Assembly: GCF_017573465.1 (NCBI RefSeq)
Contig: NZ_JAGEPF010000010.1
Span: forward strand, 248,001 to 312,000
DNA: 64,000 nucleotides
Direction of reading: 5' to 3'
Source: Actinomadura violacea
GTDB lineage: Bacteria; Actinomycetota; Actinomycetes; Streptosporangiales; Streptosporangiaceae
Shown: positions 51,282 through 58,107 of the stretch, in pieces
Layout: every line of letters starts with the position of its first letter
Position numbering within the stretch: the first letter of the stretch is position 1
Made by a program: the position numbers and the translations under genes
The notes under the pieces: model-generated
Told to the model about the DNA's origin: nothing
The model's input: only the letters and a program-made list of their open reading frames with translations
Database searches by the model: none

Positions 51282-52121
51282 ATGCCTGCGGACACAGCGA
51301 CCCTGACCTTCGTCGGGAACGCGACCACGATCATCCGGTACGGCGGAATCACGCTGCTGACCGACCCGAACTTCCTGCGCCGCGGCGAGCGCGCCGACCT
51401 CGGCCACGGCATCACCAGCAGACGGGTGAAGGACCCGGCGATCTCCGTGGACGAGCTGCCCGAGCTCGACGTCGTCGTGCTGTCCCACCTGCACGGCGAC
51501 CACTGGGACCCGGTGGCCGAGCGGCATCTCGACCGCAGGCTGCCGATCCTCACCACCGGGGCGGCGGCGCGCGCGCTGCGCGGCCGGGGGTTCCGCTCCG
51601 CGGAGGCCATGCGCACCTGGGACACCGAGACCGTCGCCAAGGGCGACCACGCGATCAGGGTCACCGCGCTGCCGGGACGGCACGCGCCCGGCCCGCTGCG
51701 CCGCCTCCTGCCGCCCGTCATGGGCTCGCTGCTGGAGTTCGGCCCGCCGGACGGCGAACCCCGGTTCCGGGTGTGCATCAGCGGCGACACGCTCATGTAC
51801 GACGAGATCGCCGAGATCCGCCACCGGTACCCCGGCATCGACGCGGGCGTCGTCCACCTCGGCGGGACGCGGCTGCTCGGGCTGCTCACCGTCACCATGG
51901 ACGGCCGCCAGGGCGCGCAATGGCTGGAGACCACCGGCTGCGCCACCGCCGTCCCCGTCCACTACGACGACTACACGGTGATGAAGTCGCCGCTCTCGGA
52001 CTTCGACAAGGAGGTCGGCCGGCGCGGGATGGCCGCCCGCCTCCGCCACGTCGAGCGCGGCGGCACCATCACCCTCGGGCCGGCGAGGACCCAGTCGCCG
52101 ACGCCTCATCCGGCGCGCTGA
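51282..52121 (+). CDS. Metallo-beta-lactamase fold hydrolase (UlaG-like)
   Basis: A 279-residue MBL-fold protein of the 'L-ascorbate-6-phosphate lactonase/UlaG-like' group. It starts TLTFVGNATTIIRYGGITLLTDPNF and carries the metal motif LSHLHGDHWD, the GRHAPG and the later ISGDTLMYDE and PVHYDDYTVM histidines. The fold is consistent with a di-metal hydrolase; substrate unknown. ATG 51282 is preceded by GGAGAGGGGG. It converges with the Lrp gene. A polar PEPTIDE-like tail (TQSPTPHPAR) ends it. Confidence 0.88.
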   Translation: MPADTATLTFVGNATTIIRYGGITLLTDPNFLRRGERADLGHGITSRRVKDPAISVDELPELDVVVLSHLHGDHWDPVAERHLDRRLPILTTGAAARALRGRGFRSAEAMRTWDTETVAKGDHAIRVTALPGRHAPGPLRRLLPPVMGSLLEFGPPDGEPRFRVCISGDTLMYDEIAEIRHRYPGIDAGVVHLGGTRLLGLLTVTMDGRQGAQWLETTGCATAVPVHYDDYTVMKSPLSDFDKEVGRRGMAARLRHVERGGTITLGPARTQSPTPHPAR

Positions 52122-52155
52122 CGCTCCCGGGCCCCGGGCCCCGGCCCGGGTCCCG

Positions 52156-52647
52156 TCAGCGGGTCCAGCCCTCCGAGGTGGTCACCGTGCGGGACTCCGG
52201 TGCCGGGGGCTCGACGGCCCGCGCCTCGTACGTGGTGGACAGCACGATGTGGGAGTTCATCTCGCCGTGCTCGCCGAGCCGTTCCAGCAGCCCTTCGAGG
52301 TGCGGCATCGAGGCGACCCGCACCTTGAGCATCGAGCACCAGTTCCCGCTGAGCTTGTGCACCTCGGTGACCTCGGGCAGGTCCTCGGCGGTGGTGGTCT
52401 TCAGCAGGCAGCGGCCGAGGGCGCAGCGCATCTGCACGAACGTGGTGAGCGGCTGCCCGACGCGGGCCGGGTCGATCCGCGCCTGGTAGCCGGTGATCAC
52501 CCCGGTCTCCTCCAGCCGCCGGACCCGCTCGGCCACCGCGGGCGCCGACAGGTTGACGCGGGCGGCGAGCCGGTTGAACGACAGCCGCCCGTCGCGCTGC
52601 AGTTCGGCGATGATGCGCCAGTCCGTCTGGTCGAGCTCCCGGTCCAT
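52156..52647 (-). CDS. Lrp/AsnC-family regulator
   Basis: A 163-residue feast/famine regulator. The N-terminal winged helix reads LDQTDWRIIAELQRDGRLSFNRLAARVNLSAPAVAERVRRLEETGVITGY and the C-terminal RAM domain includes VTEVHKLSGNWCSMLKVRV. ATG 52647 follows GAAGGGGG at a good distance, so the longer frame (start 52722) is not used. It is divergent from an MFS transporter gene. Lrp proteins usually act on a neighbour and themselves, so an amino-acid-like effector for that transporter is plausible. Confidence 0.92.
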   Translation of the reverse strand: MDRELDQTDWRIIAELQRDGRLSFNRLAARVNLSAPAVAERVRRLEETGVITGYQARIDPARVGQPLTTFVQMRCALGRCLLKTTTAEDLPEVTEVHKLSGNWCSMLKVRVASMPHLEGLLERLGEHGEMNSHIVLSTTYEARAVEPPAPESRTVTTSEGWTR

Positions 52648-52674
52648 CCGAAAGGCCCCCTTCCGTGATTCGCT

Positions 52675-52702
52675 TCCGAACGACAGGTCGGAGCGTCCGA
52701 AC
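52675..52702. promoter_or_regulatory. TCCGAAC direct repeats between Lrp and MFS genes
   Basis: TCCGAAC occurs at 52675-52681 and 52696-52702, 21 bp apart (two helical turns), in the divergent promoter. This suits a multimeric Lrp regulator. Confidence 0.45.
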
Positions 52703-52740
52703 ACCATAGATCGCCCATTCATCCCGGCGCCGGACCTTTC

Positions 52741-52746
52741 TAGCGT
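52741..52746 (+). promoter_or_regulatory. -10 box of the MFS gene
   Basis: TAGCGT ends seven bases before ATG 52754; no ribosome binding site lies between, so leaderless. Confidence 0.55.
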
Positions 52747-52753
52747 TTACGGC

Positions 52754-53944
52754 ATGGATCAGACCTTGAGCGTGCGTCCGGTGCGGGCGCGTCCGATGGC
52801 GGCGCTGTGCGCCGGGACCGCCTTCATGAACGCTGCGATGTCGATGGCGAGCGCGGCGGGCGCCCTGGCCGCCGCGGACCGGCTGGGCGCCGGCTGGGGC
52901 GGCGTGCCCGCCACCGCCGGGATCGTCGGCACGGGCGCCGGTGCGCTCGCGCTGACCCGGCTGGCGCGCCGCGCCGGCCGCCCCGCGGTGCTGACCGGCG
53001 GGTACCTCGCCGCGGCGGCCGGCGCCTGCCTCGCCGCCGCCGGCGTCGCGCGCGGCGACCTCGCGGCCCTCTGCGCCGGGATGGTGATGCTCGGCCTCGG
53101 CAACGCCGGCGCGCAGCTCTCCCGGTACGCGGTGGCCGACCTGTACCCGCCCGGCCGGCGGGGTTCGGCGATCGGCGTCGTCGTCTGGTCCGCCGCCGTC
53201 GGCGCGGTCGGCGGGCCGCTGCTGCTCGACCCGTCCGGCGGTCTCGCGCGCGGGCTGGGGCTTCCGTCCCTCGCGGGGCCCTTCCTCGTCGCGTTCCTGT
53301 CCAGCGCGGGCGCGGCGGTCGCGGCGTCGGCGTCCGCTTTCTCGGCACCCGCGGTCGACGCACCGGAGGCCGGCCGGCGGGTCTCGGTGCGGGCGCTGCT
53401 CCGGGGGCCGGTGACGCGGTCGGCGCTGGTGGTGATGGTCACGGCGCAGGTCGTCATGGTCGCCGTGATGACGGCGGCGCCGGTGGCGATGCAGATGGAC
53501 GGCGACGGGCTCGGCATGGTCGGGATGACGCTGTCGGCGCACACGCTGGGGATGTTCGCGCTGTCGCCGGTGACGGGCCGGCTGGTCGACCGGTACGGGG
53601 CGCGTCCGGTGATGCTCGCCGGGGTCGCGGCGCTCGCCGCGTCCACCGGCCTGGCGGCGGCCGGAGACGGCGCCTGGACGCGCACCGTGGCACTGTTCGG
53701 GCTCGGCTACGCGTGGAACCTGTGCTTCGTCGGCGGCAGCGGGCGGCTCGCCCGCGAACTGCCCGAGCCCGCGCGGACGGACATCGAGGGCACGGTGGAC
53801 GCGGCCGTGTGGACGATCGCCGCCGCGGCCGGGCTGCTGTCGACCGTCATCATGTCCGCGGCCGGGTACGGCGTGCTCGCCGGAATGTTCTGCGGCCTGG
53901 CGGTGCTGGCATCGGCCGCCCTACGCCGTCCCGCGCGCGCGTGA
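52754..53944 (+). CDS. MFS transporter (12-helix)
   Basis: A 396-residue MFS permease of small-molecule type. It has 12 predicted helices; motif A is degenerate (GALALTRLARRAGRPAVLTGG) and the second half has SPVTGRLVDRYGARPVMLAGV. The Asp/Glu-poor core and Ala/Gly richness are typical of actinomycete drug or metabolite exporters. It is divergent from the Lrp gene, whose product is the likely regulator. The leaderless -10 is TAGCGT. No other transport gene is near. Confidence 0.88.
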   Translation: MDQTLSVRPVRARPMAALCAGTAFMNAAMSMASAAGALAAADRLGAGWGGVPATAGIVGTGAGALALTRLARRAGRPAVLTGGYLAAAAGACLAAAGVARGDLAALCAGMVMLGLGNAGAQLSRYAVADLYPPGRRGSAIGVVVWSAAVGAVGGPLLLDPSGGLARGLGLPSLAGPFLVAFLSSAGAAVAASASAFSAPAVDAPEAGRRVSVRALLRGPVTRSALVVMVTAQVVMVAVMTAAPVAMQMDGDGLGMVGMTLSAHTLGMFALSPVTGRLVDRYGARPVMLAGVAALAASTGLAAAGDGAWTRTVALFGLGYAWNLCFVGGSGRLARELPEPARTDIEGTVDAAVWTIAAAAGLLSTVIMSAAGYGVLAGMFCGLAVLASAALRRPARA

Positions 53945-53962
53945 GCGGCGCGAGGCGCGAGC

Positions 53963-54268
53963 TCAGGGATTCGGGACGGCGGCTCGGGCTCCCTCGATGC
54001 GGCCCCGGACGAGACGCGGGTGGAAGTAGCTGATCGGGACCCGGGTCCCGTCGGCGACGCAGAAGATCTGGAAACCGTTGCGGCCGTCCTCGTCGGGGAC
54101 GGAGAACTCCTCGGGGAGGAAGACGCCCTCGTCGTCCATCAGGGCGAACCAGCGCCCGAGGTCGAACTCGTCGGCGAACGCCTCCAGGCCCGCGCCGCGC
54201 CGGCCCAGCGTGTAGCGGACCTCGTAGGAGCAGCCGTCCGGCGGGAACGTCATGCGCGGCGCGTCCAC
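53963..54268 (-). CDS. Small conserved-looking hypothetical protein, 101 aa
   Basis: A 101-residue protein with a regular beta-strand pattern: MDAPRMTFPPDGCSYEVRYTLGRRG, FADEFDLGRWFALMDDEGVFLPEEFSV, NGFQIFCVADGTRVPISYFHPRLV. It is acidic and probably soluble. I do not recognise it. The GTG at 54268 is chosen because GGAGG lies eight bases upstream; GTG codons at 54274 and 54277 overlap the ribosome binding site, and ATG 54253 is too far. It is convergent with the MFS gene. AraC lies upstream on the same strand. Confidence 0.6.
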   Translation of the reverse strand: MDAPRMTFPPDGCSYEVRYTLGRRGAGLEAFADEFDLGRWFALMDDEGVFLPEEFSVPDEDGRNGFQIFCVADGTRVPISYFHPRLVRGRIEGARAAVPNP

Positions 54269-54354
54269 GTCCACCACCTCCCCGGCGTCTCATCCTAGGC
54301 GCTGGGCTCGCGGGCGAGGGGCCCGCTTGCGAGTTCGCCGGCGAGCGCGGAAGG

Positions 54355-55122
54355 TCAGCGGAGCAGCAGGCGCCCGTCGACGCGCGCGCGGTGCGTGCCG
54401 GGCGTGTGGCCGAACGTGCGGCGGAACGCGTCGATGAACGCGCTGGCGGACGCCCACCCGGCCCGGTGCGCGACGGTCGTCACCGGCAGTCCCTCGGCGA
54501 GCAGGACCATGGCGTGGTGCAGGCGCAACTGCGCGCGCCACTGCGGGAAGGTCATGCCGAGCTCGGCGCGGAACAGCCGGGTGAGGGTGCGCTCGCCCGC
54601 TCCTGCGCGCGCGCCGAGCTCGGCTAGCGTCCGGTCGTCGGCGGGGTCGTCGCACAGCATCCGGCACACGGCGGCCAGACGCGGGTCCTTGGCGGACGGG
54701 ACGTAGTCGGCGTACCTGGGGGCGCGCGCGACGCGGTCGAGCAGCACGTCCCGCAGCCGCAGCCACTCGGCGCCGTCACGTTCGGCGTCGGGGACGTCGG
54801 TGCACGCCACGATCAGCTCGCGGAGCAGCGCGTCCACCCCGAGGACGGCGGGACGGGCAAGGCCGAGCGGGTCGCGCGGCACCGGGATCCCGACGAGCCG
54901 CAGGTCGGCGCCGCCGAACGAACGGTGCTCGTGGACGGTCCCGGCCGGGATCCACAGCGCGCGCGCCGGCGACGCGAGCCAGATCCCCGCGTCCGTGGTG
55001 ACCGACAGGACGCCGGAGACGGCGTAGGCGAGCTGGTGGTCGTCGTGCCGGTGCGGGTCGATCCCGCCGCCGGGCGGAATCAGCCGCAGGCCCGTGCTCG
55101 CGCGCGGGGTGTGGCGGGTCAT
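54355..55122 (-). CDS. AraC-family regulator (cupin N-terminal domain)
   Basis: A 255-residue regulator. The N-terminal cupin-like sensor (GIDPHRHDDHQLAYAVSGVLSVTTDAGIWLASPARALWIPAGTVHEHR) carries histidines suited to metal or small-ligand binding, and the C-terminal pair of helix-turn-helices (TLAELGARAGAGERTLTRLFRAELGMTFPQWR, VTTVAHRAGWASASAFIDAFRRTFGHTPG) is canonical. Divergent from the Fsr-type exporter, it likely regulates it. On its strand, TACGCT sits six bases before the ATG, so the mRNA is probably leaderless. Confidence 0.92.
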   Translation of the reverse strand: MTRHTPRASTGLRLIPPGGGIDPHRHDDHQLAYAVSGVLSVTTDAGIWLASPARALWIPAGTVHEHRSFGGADLRLVGIPVPRDPLGLARPAVLGVDALLRELIVACTDVPDAERDGAEWLRLRDVLLDRVARAPRYADYVPSAKDPRLAAVCRMLCDDPADDRTLAELGARAGAGERTLTRLFRAELGMTFPQWRAQLRLHHAMVLLAEGLPVTTVAHRAGWASASAFIDAFRRTFGHTPGTHRARVDGRLLLR

Positions 55123-55160
55123 CGGTTCAGCGTACGCACGGCACCGACATGGCGGGACAT

Positions 55161-55175
55161 CGACACAAGTTGTCG
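55161..55175. promoter_or_regulatory. Operator-like palindrome CGACA-N5-TGTCG
   Basis: The perfect 5-bp arms with 5-bp gap lie in the 99-bp divergent region of the AraC and Fsr genes, 46 bases before the Fsr start. Confidence 0.5.
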
Positions 55176-55221
55176 AAATATCGGAAGCGCGACAGCGGCC
55201 CGCGGGGCGAGGCTGCCGGAT

Positions 55222-56418
55222 ATGAACCGCCGAGCCCCCGTCGCGCTCCTGTCGGCCGGCCACGCCTGCGTCGACGTCTACCAGGGCGCCGTGCCCGCGA
55301 TCGTCCCGTTCCTCGTCACCGGGCGGCACTACAGCTACGTCGCCGCGTCCGGGATCGTGCTGGCCGCCACGCTGCTGTCCTCCGTCGTCCAGCCCGCGTT
55401 CGGGATGCTGACCGACCGCTGGGCGATGCCGTGGCTCGTCCCCGCCGGGACGGGCGCCGCCGGCCTCGGCGTCGCACTGTCCGGAGTGTCCGACGCGTAC
55501 CCGCTGACCTGGGCGGCGATCGCCGTGTCCGGGCTCGGTGTGGCCGCCTACCATCCCGAGTCGGCGCGGATCGCGCGCGCCGTCACCGGCGGCGACCACG
55601 CCGGGATGAGCTGGTTCTCGCTCGGCGGCAACCTCGGCTTCGCCGCCGCGCCGCTGCTGGTCACGCCCGTCATCGCGGCGGGCGGCCTGCACGCCACGCC
55701 CTGGCTGGCGGTCCCGGCCTTCCTCGGGACGGCGCTCAGCCTCACCGCGATGCGGCGCCGCACGTCCGGCGCCGCGGCGAAGAAGGCGGCGGCGGACGGG
55801 CGCGACGACTGGCCGATGTTCGTCCGGCTCTCCCTCGTCGTGCTGTGCCGCTCGGTCGTGTTCTTCGGCCTCAGCACCCTGCTCGCGGTCGTCGCGCGGC
55901 AGCGGACCGGCGGCGGCGCCGACGCCGGGGCGGTCGCCCTGTTCGTCCTGTTCGCCGGCGGCGCCGTCGGGACGGTCCTCGGCGGCCGCCTGGCCGCGAC
56001 CCTCGGCCGCGTCCGAACGCTGCGGGCCTCCTACCTGCTCGCGGTCCCGGCGGTCACGGGCGTCGCGCTCGCCCCCTCCTACGCCATCTACGCGTTCGTC
56101 GCGCTCACCGCTATCGCCCTCTACACCCCGTTCTCGATCCAGGTGACGCTCGGCCAGGACTACCTGCCCCGCCGCATCGGCACCGCCAGCGGCGTCACGC
56201 TCGGCCTCGCCGTCAGCGCGGGCGGCATCGCCAGCCCCGCCGTAGGAGCCCTCGCCGACGCCGCGTCCCCGCGCACCGCGCTCCTCCCCCTCATCGCCGT
56301 CCCCGCCGTCGCCTGGCTCCTCGCCCGCCTCATCCAGGAACCCGCCCCCCTCGAAGCCCCCGCATCCCCACACCAGCACACCGCGCCCGACATCCCGCCC
56401 CCCTCACTCCACCGTTAG
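55222..56418 (+). CDS. MFS exporter, fosmidomycin-resistance (Fsr) type
   Basis: A 398-residue 12-helix exporter of the Fsr group. Diagnostic strings are HACVDVYQGAVPAIVPFLV in helix 1, GMLTDRWAMPWLVPAGT (motif A), AAYHPESARIARAVTG, and WFSLGGNLGFAAAPLL in helix 5. Fsr of E. coli exports fosmidomycin; relatives carry varied drugs. The gene is regulated by the divergent AraC protein, probably through the CGACA palindrome. GAGGCT ends seven bases before ATG 55222. It is the last chromosomal gene before the integrated element. Confidence 0.88.
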   Translation: MNRRAPVALLSAGHACVDVYQGAVPAIVPFLVTGRHYSYVAASGIVLAATLLSSVVQPAFGMLTDRWAMPWLVPAGTGAAGLGVALSGVSDAYPLTWAAIAVSGLGVAAYHPESARIARAVTGGDHAGMSWFSLGGNLGFAAAPLLVTPVIAAGGLHATPWLAVPAFLGTALSLTAMRRRTSGAAAKKAAADGRDDWPMFVRLSLVVLCRSVVFFGLSTLLAVVARQRTGGGADAGAVALFVLFAGGAVGTVLGGRLAATLGRVRTLRASYLLAVPAVTGVALAPSYAIYAFVALTAIALYTPFSIQVTLGQDYLPRRIGTASGVTLGLAVSAGGIASPAVGALADAASPRTALLPLIAVPAVAWLLARLIQEPAPLEAPASPHQHTAPDIPPPSLHR

Positions 56419-56512
56419 CTCTTCCTTAATGAGCGATCTTGAGGCGATCCAGGTCAGAGCGGGTCGCGCTGCTGCGTCCGGGTCCGGGGGAGCTGCCATG
56501 GGAGCTACACGC
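56419..56512. other. Presumed left junction (attL) of the integrated element
   Basis: The 94 bases between the Fsr stop and the integrase stop should contain the left attachment site, because AICE integrase genes lie next to attP. GCGATC occurs twice (about 11 bp apart) near 56435-56455. No tRNA gene or recognisable tRNA 3' end is present, which is unusual. The right junction is outside the window. Confidence 0.4.
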
Positions 56513-57655
56513 CTATGCGAGCTTGTTCTTGCTTCCGAAAATCTCGTTCATGTGCTGGGCGCCGTCGCGGATCTCGGGCCTGAGCTGGTGACGGTAGACG
56601 GTCTGGGTGATCGTCGTGTTCTTGTGCCCGACGAGGTCACTGATGCGCTCGATCGGCACGCCGTGATCGCTCATGAGCGACACGAACGTGTGGCGCAGCT
56701 CGCGGGGGCACCACGCCTCCCCGTCGATGCCGGCCGCCTCCAGGATCTTGCGGAAACGGAGACGGACTTGCCCGGAGGAGTACGGCGCCCCGTTCTCGTG
56801 GCAGAAGACGAGATCGTGATCCTCGTACTCCTCGCCTGCCCTCAGTCGCTCCTCAGCCTGCCGCTTGTGCAGGCTCCGGAGAGCCTCAACCCCCATCTCG
56901 GCGATGCCGAGACCTCGTCGGCTCATGAGGGTCTTCGTCTCTTCCTGGTACCTGTCGGAACGCAGGACGTAGACAGTCGCCGTGTCGAGATCCACAGCGC
57001 TCCACTTGAGCTTGCGGAGTTCCTCGGTGCGGAGGCCCGAGACGATCGCGAGGATGACGTACGCCCCGATCCGATGTTCGGGCTTGCTCGCCTCCGCGAG
57101 CACTGCTCTGGCCTGTTCCAGAGACAGCGATCGGGACTTGCGTCCTGGCTTGCCCATCGGCGTATCGACCAGCGTCGCCACGTTGCGGCCGACCTTGTCA
57201 TGCCGCGCCGCTCGATGAATCACGCGCTTGAGCAGTGCGTGAACGAGTCCCAGGGTGGACGAGGTGAGGTGTTCCGATCGTCCGTTGAGCCACCTCTCGA
57301 CGTCGTCCGCCGTGAGGTCCTTCAAGCGGATCCGGCCGATGAACGGGATGAGCTGGTGATCCGCGAGCGACCGGTAGGTTCCGCTGGTCGACGGTGACTT
57401 GCCCGTCTTGGCGAATGCGGCGAGGAAGTCATTGACCGCGTTCGTCACGTAGTAGTGGGGATCGGGCTTCACGCCCCTCTCAAGCTCGTCCAGGGCTTCG
57501 ATGAGCTTGTCTTTGACGGCGGCCTTGGTCGGCCCCTTCCTCTTGAGCCGCTTGCGCTTGCCGTCCGGCCCGAAGCCGAGCGCGACGGCTCCCGTGTAGC
57601 CGTTACCTTCCGGGTAGATCGTCCCTTCGTACTTGCCGATGAGGATCTTGGACAA
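56513..57655 (-). CDS. int: Tyrosine recombinase (integrase)
   Basis: A 380-residue phage-type integrase. N-terminal SAM-like core-binding domain (VNDFLAAFAKTGKSPSTSGTYRSLADHQLIPFIG) and catalytic domain with arginine in SGLRTEELRKLKW, HxxR in RELRHTFVSLM, histidine in LVGHKNTTITQTVY and the nucleophile tyrosine at its end. All needed residues are present, so it should be active. TTG 57655 has a strong AGGAGG six bases upstream; the longer GTG 57688 lacks one. Its promoter carries two tandem GACGTCCC boxes. Confidence 0.95.
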   Translation of the reverse strand: MSKILIGKYEGTIYPEGNGYTGAVALGFGPDGKRKRLKRKGPTKAAVKDKLIEALDELERGVKPDPHYYVTNAVNDFLAAFAKTGKSPSTSGTYRSLADHQLIPFIGRIRLKDLTADDVERWLNGRSEHLTSSTLGLVHALLKRVIHRAARHDKVGRNVATLVDTPMGKPGRKSRSLSLEQARAVLAEASKPEHRIGAYVILAIVSGLRTEELRKLKWSAVDLDTATVYVLRSDRYQEETKTLMSRRGLGIAEMGVEALRSLHKRQAEERLRAGEEYEDHDLVFCHENGAPYSSGQVRLRFRKILEAAGIDGEAWCPRELRHTFVSLMSDHGVPIERISDLVGHKNTTITQTVYRHQLRPEIRDGAQHMNEIFGSKNKLA

Positions 57656-57702
57656 GGGATCCCTCCTCGTGTCGATCGAGGTCACCACCGACCATAACTC
57701 AA

Positions 57703-57720
57703 GACGTCCCTAGACGTCCC
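57703..57720. promoter_or_regulatory. Tandem GACGTCCC boxes at the int promoter
   Basis: GACGTCCC at 57703-57710 and 57713-57720, spaced exactly 10 bp. The same core occurs three kilobases away before the element's regulator gene, so both are candidate sites for one repressor. Confidence 0.55.
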
Positions 57721-57773
57721 TCGCGCGGGGAGGTCCGTTCGCGGTCATGCGCGGACGGACCTCCGGGCGGTTG

Positions 57774-57947
57774 TCAGCGGTTGGCCTCTTCGAGGGAGGT
57801 GACGAACTCGGCGATGTGCCGGTCAGTGATGCGGCGCAGCTTGCCGATCTTGATGCTGCGGAGTTGGCCGGTGCGGATCAGGAAGTAGACCTTGTCTCGG
57901 CCGATGTTGAGGATCTCGGCCACTTGCTCGACGGTGTACGCCTGCAC
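57774..57947 (-). CDS. xis: Excisionase / MerR-like helix-turn-helix protein
   Basis: A 57-residue DNA-binding protein of the excisionase (SinI/Xis-type HTH_17) class: TVEQVAEILNIGRDKVYFLIRTGQLRSIKIGKLRRITDRHIAEFV. It should bind arm sites and bias the integrase toward excision. GTG 57947 is the best start, eight bases after GGAGG; GTG 57953 and 57956 overlap the ribosome binding site. It is upstream of int on the same strand. Confidence 0.9.
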   Translation of the reverse strand: MQAYTVEQVAEILNIGRDKVYFLIRTGQLRSIKIGKLRRITDRHIAEFVTSLEEANR

Positions 57948-58033
57948 GGTCACCACCTCCTCTCGCCCAGGCGGTGTGCCCGGGGCATGCGTGATGCGGG
58001 TGGGTGATCATCTCCTTGGTTGCGGACGGTGCT

Positions 58034-58106
58034 CGTCTCCGTCTCGTCTCACTCGCGTCTCTCGGCTCCTTACGTGCAGGCGCGCGTGAGACGAGACGTT
58101 GAGACG
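58034..58106. repeat. GAGACG/CGTCTC repeat cluster with 59-bp inverted repeat
   Basis: CGTCTC occurs at 58034, 58040 and 58056, and its complement GAGACG at 58088, 58093 and 58101. The arms CGTCTCGTCTCAC (58040-58052) and GTGAGACGAGACG (58086-58098) are perfectly complementary, extended by CGCG on both sides of one mismatch. The cluster touches the 3' end of the translocase gene. It could be a terminator, but the repeat pattern also fits a clt-like transfer site where TraB-type translocases bind short repeats. Confidence 0.6.
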
Positions 58107-58107
58107 A

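Noticed and set aside
49446..52109. 887-aa minus frame extending the acyl-CoA ligase upstream
   Set aside because: The extra N-terminal part is antisense to the MBL gene, which has a good ribosome binding site and complete metal motifs.
52106..53542. 478-aa minus-strand frame opposite the MFS gene
   Set aside because: Composition is Arg/Gly/His-rich shadow; the Lrp gene and the MFS gene occupy the region in other frames with family motifs.
56485..56515. tRNA-like string on the minus strand (GGCGTGTAGCTCCCATGGCAG)
   Set aside because: It resembles a tRNA 5' arm and D-arm but no anticodon or T-arm follows, so I do not call a tRNA or tRNA-derived att site.
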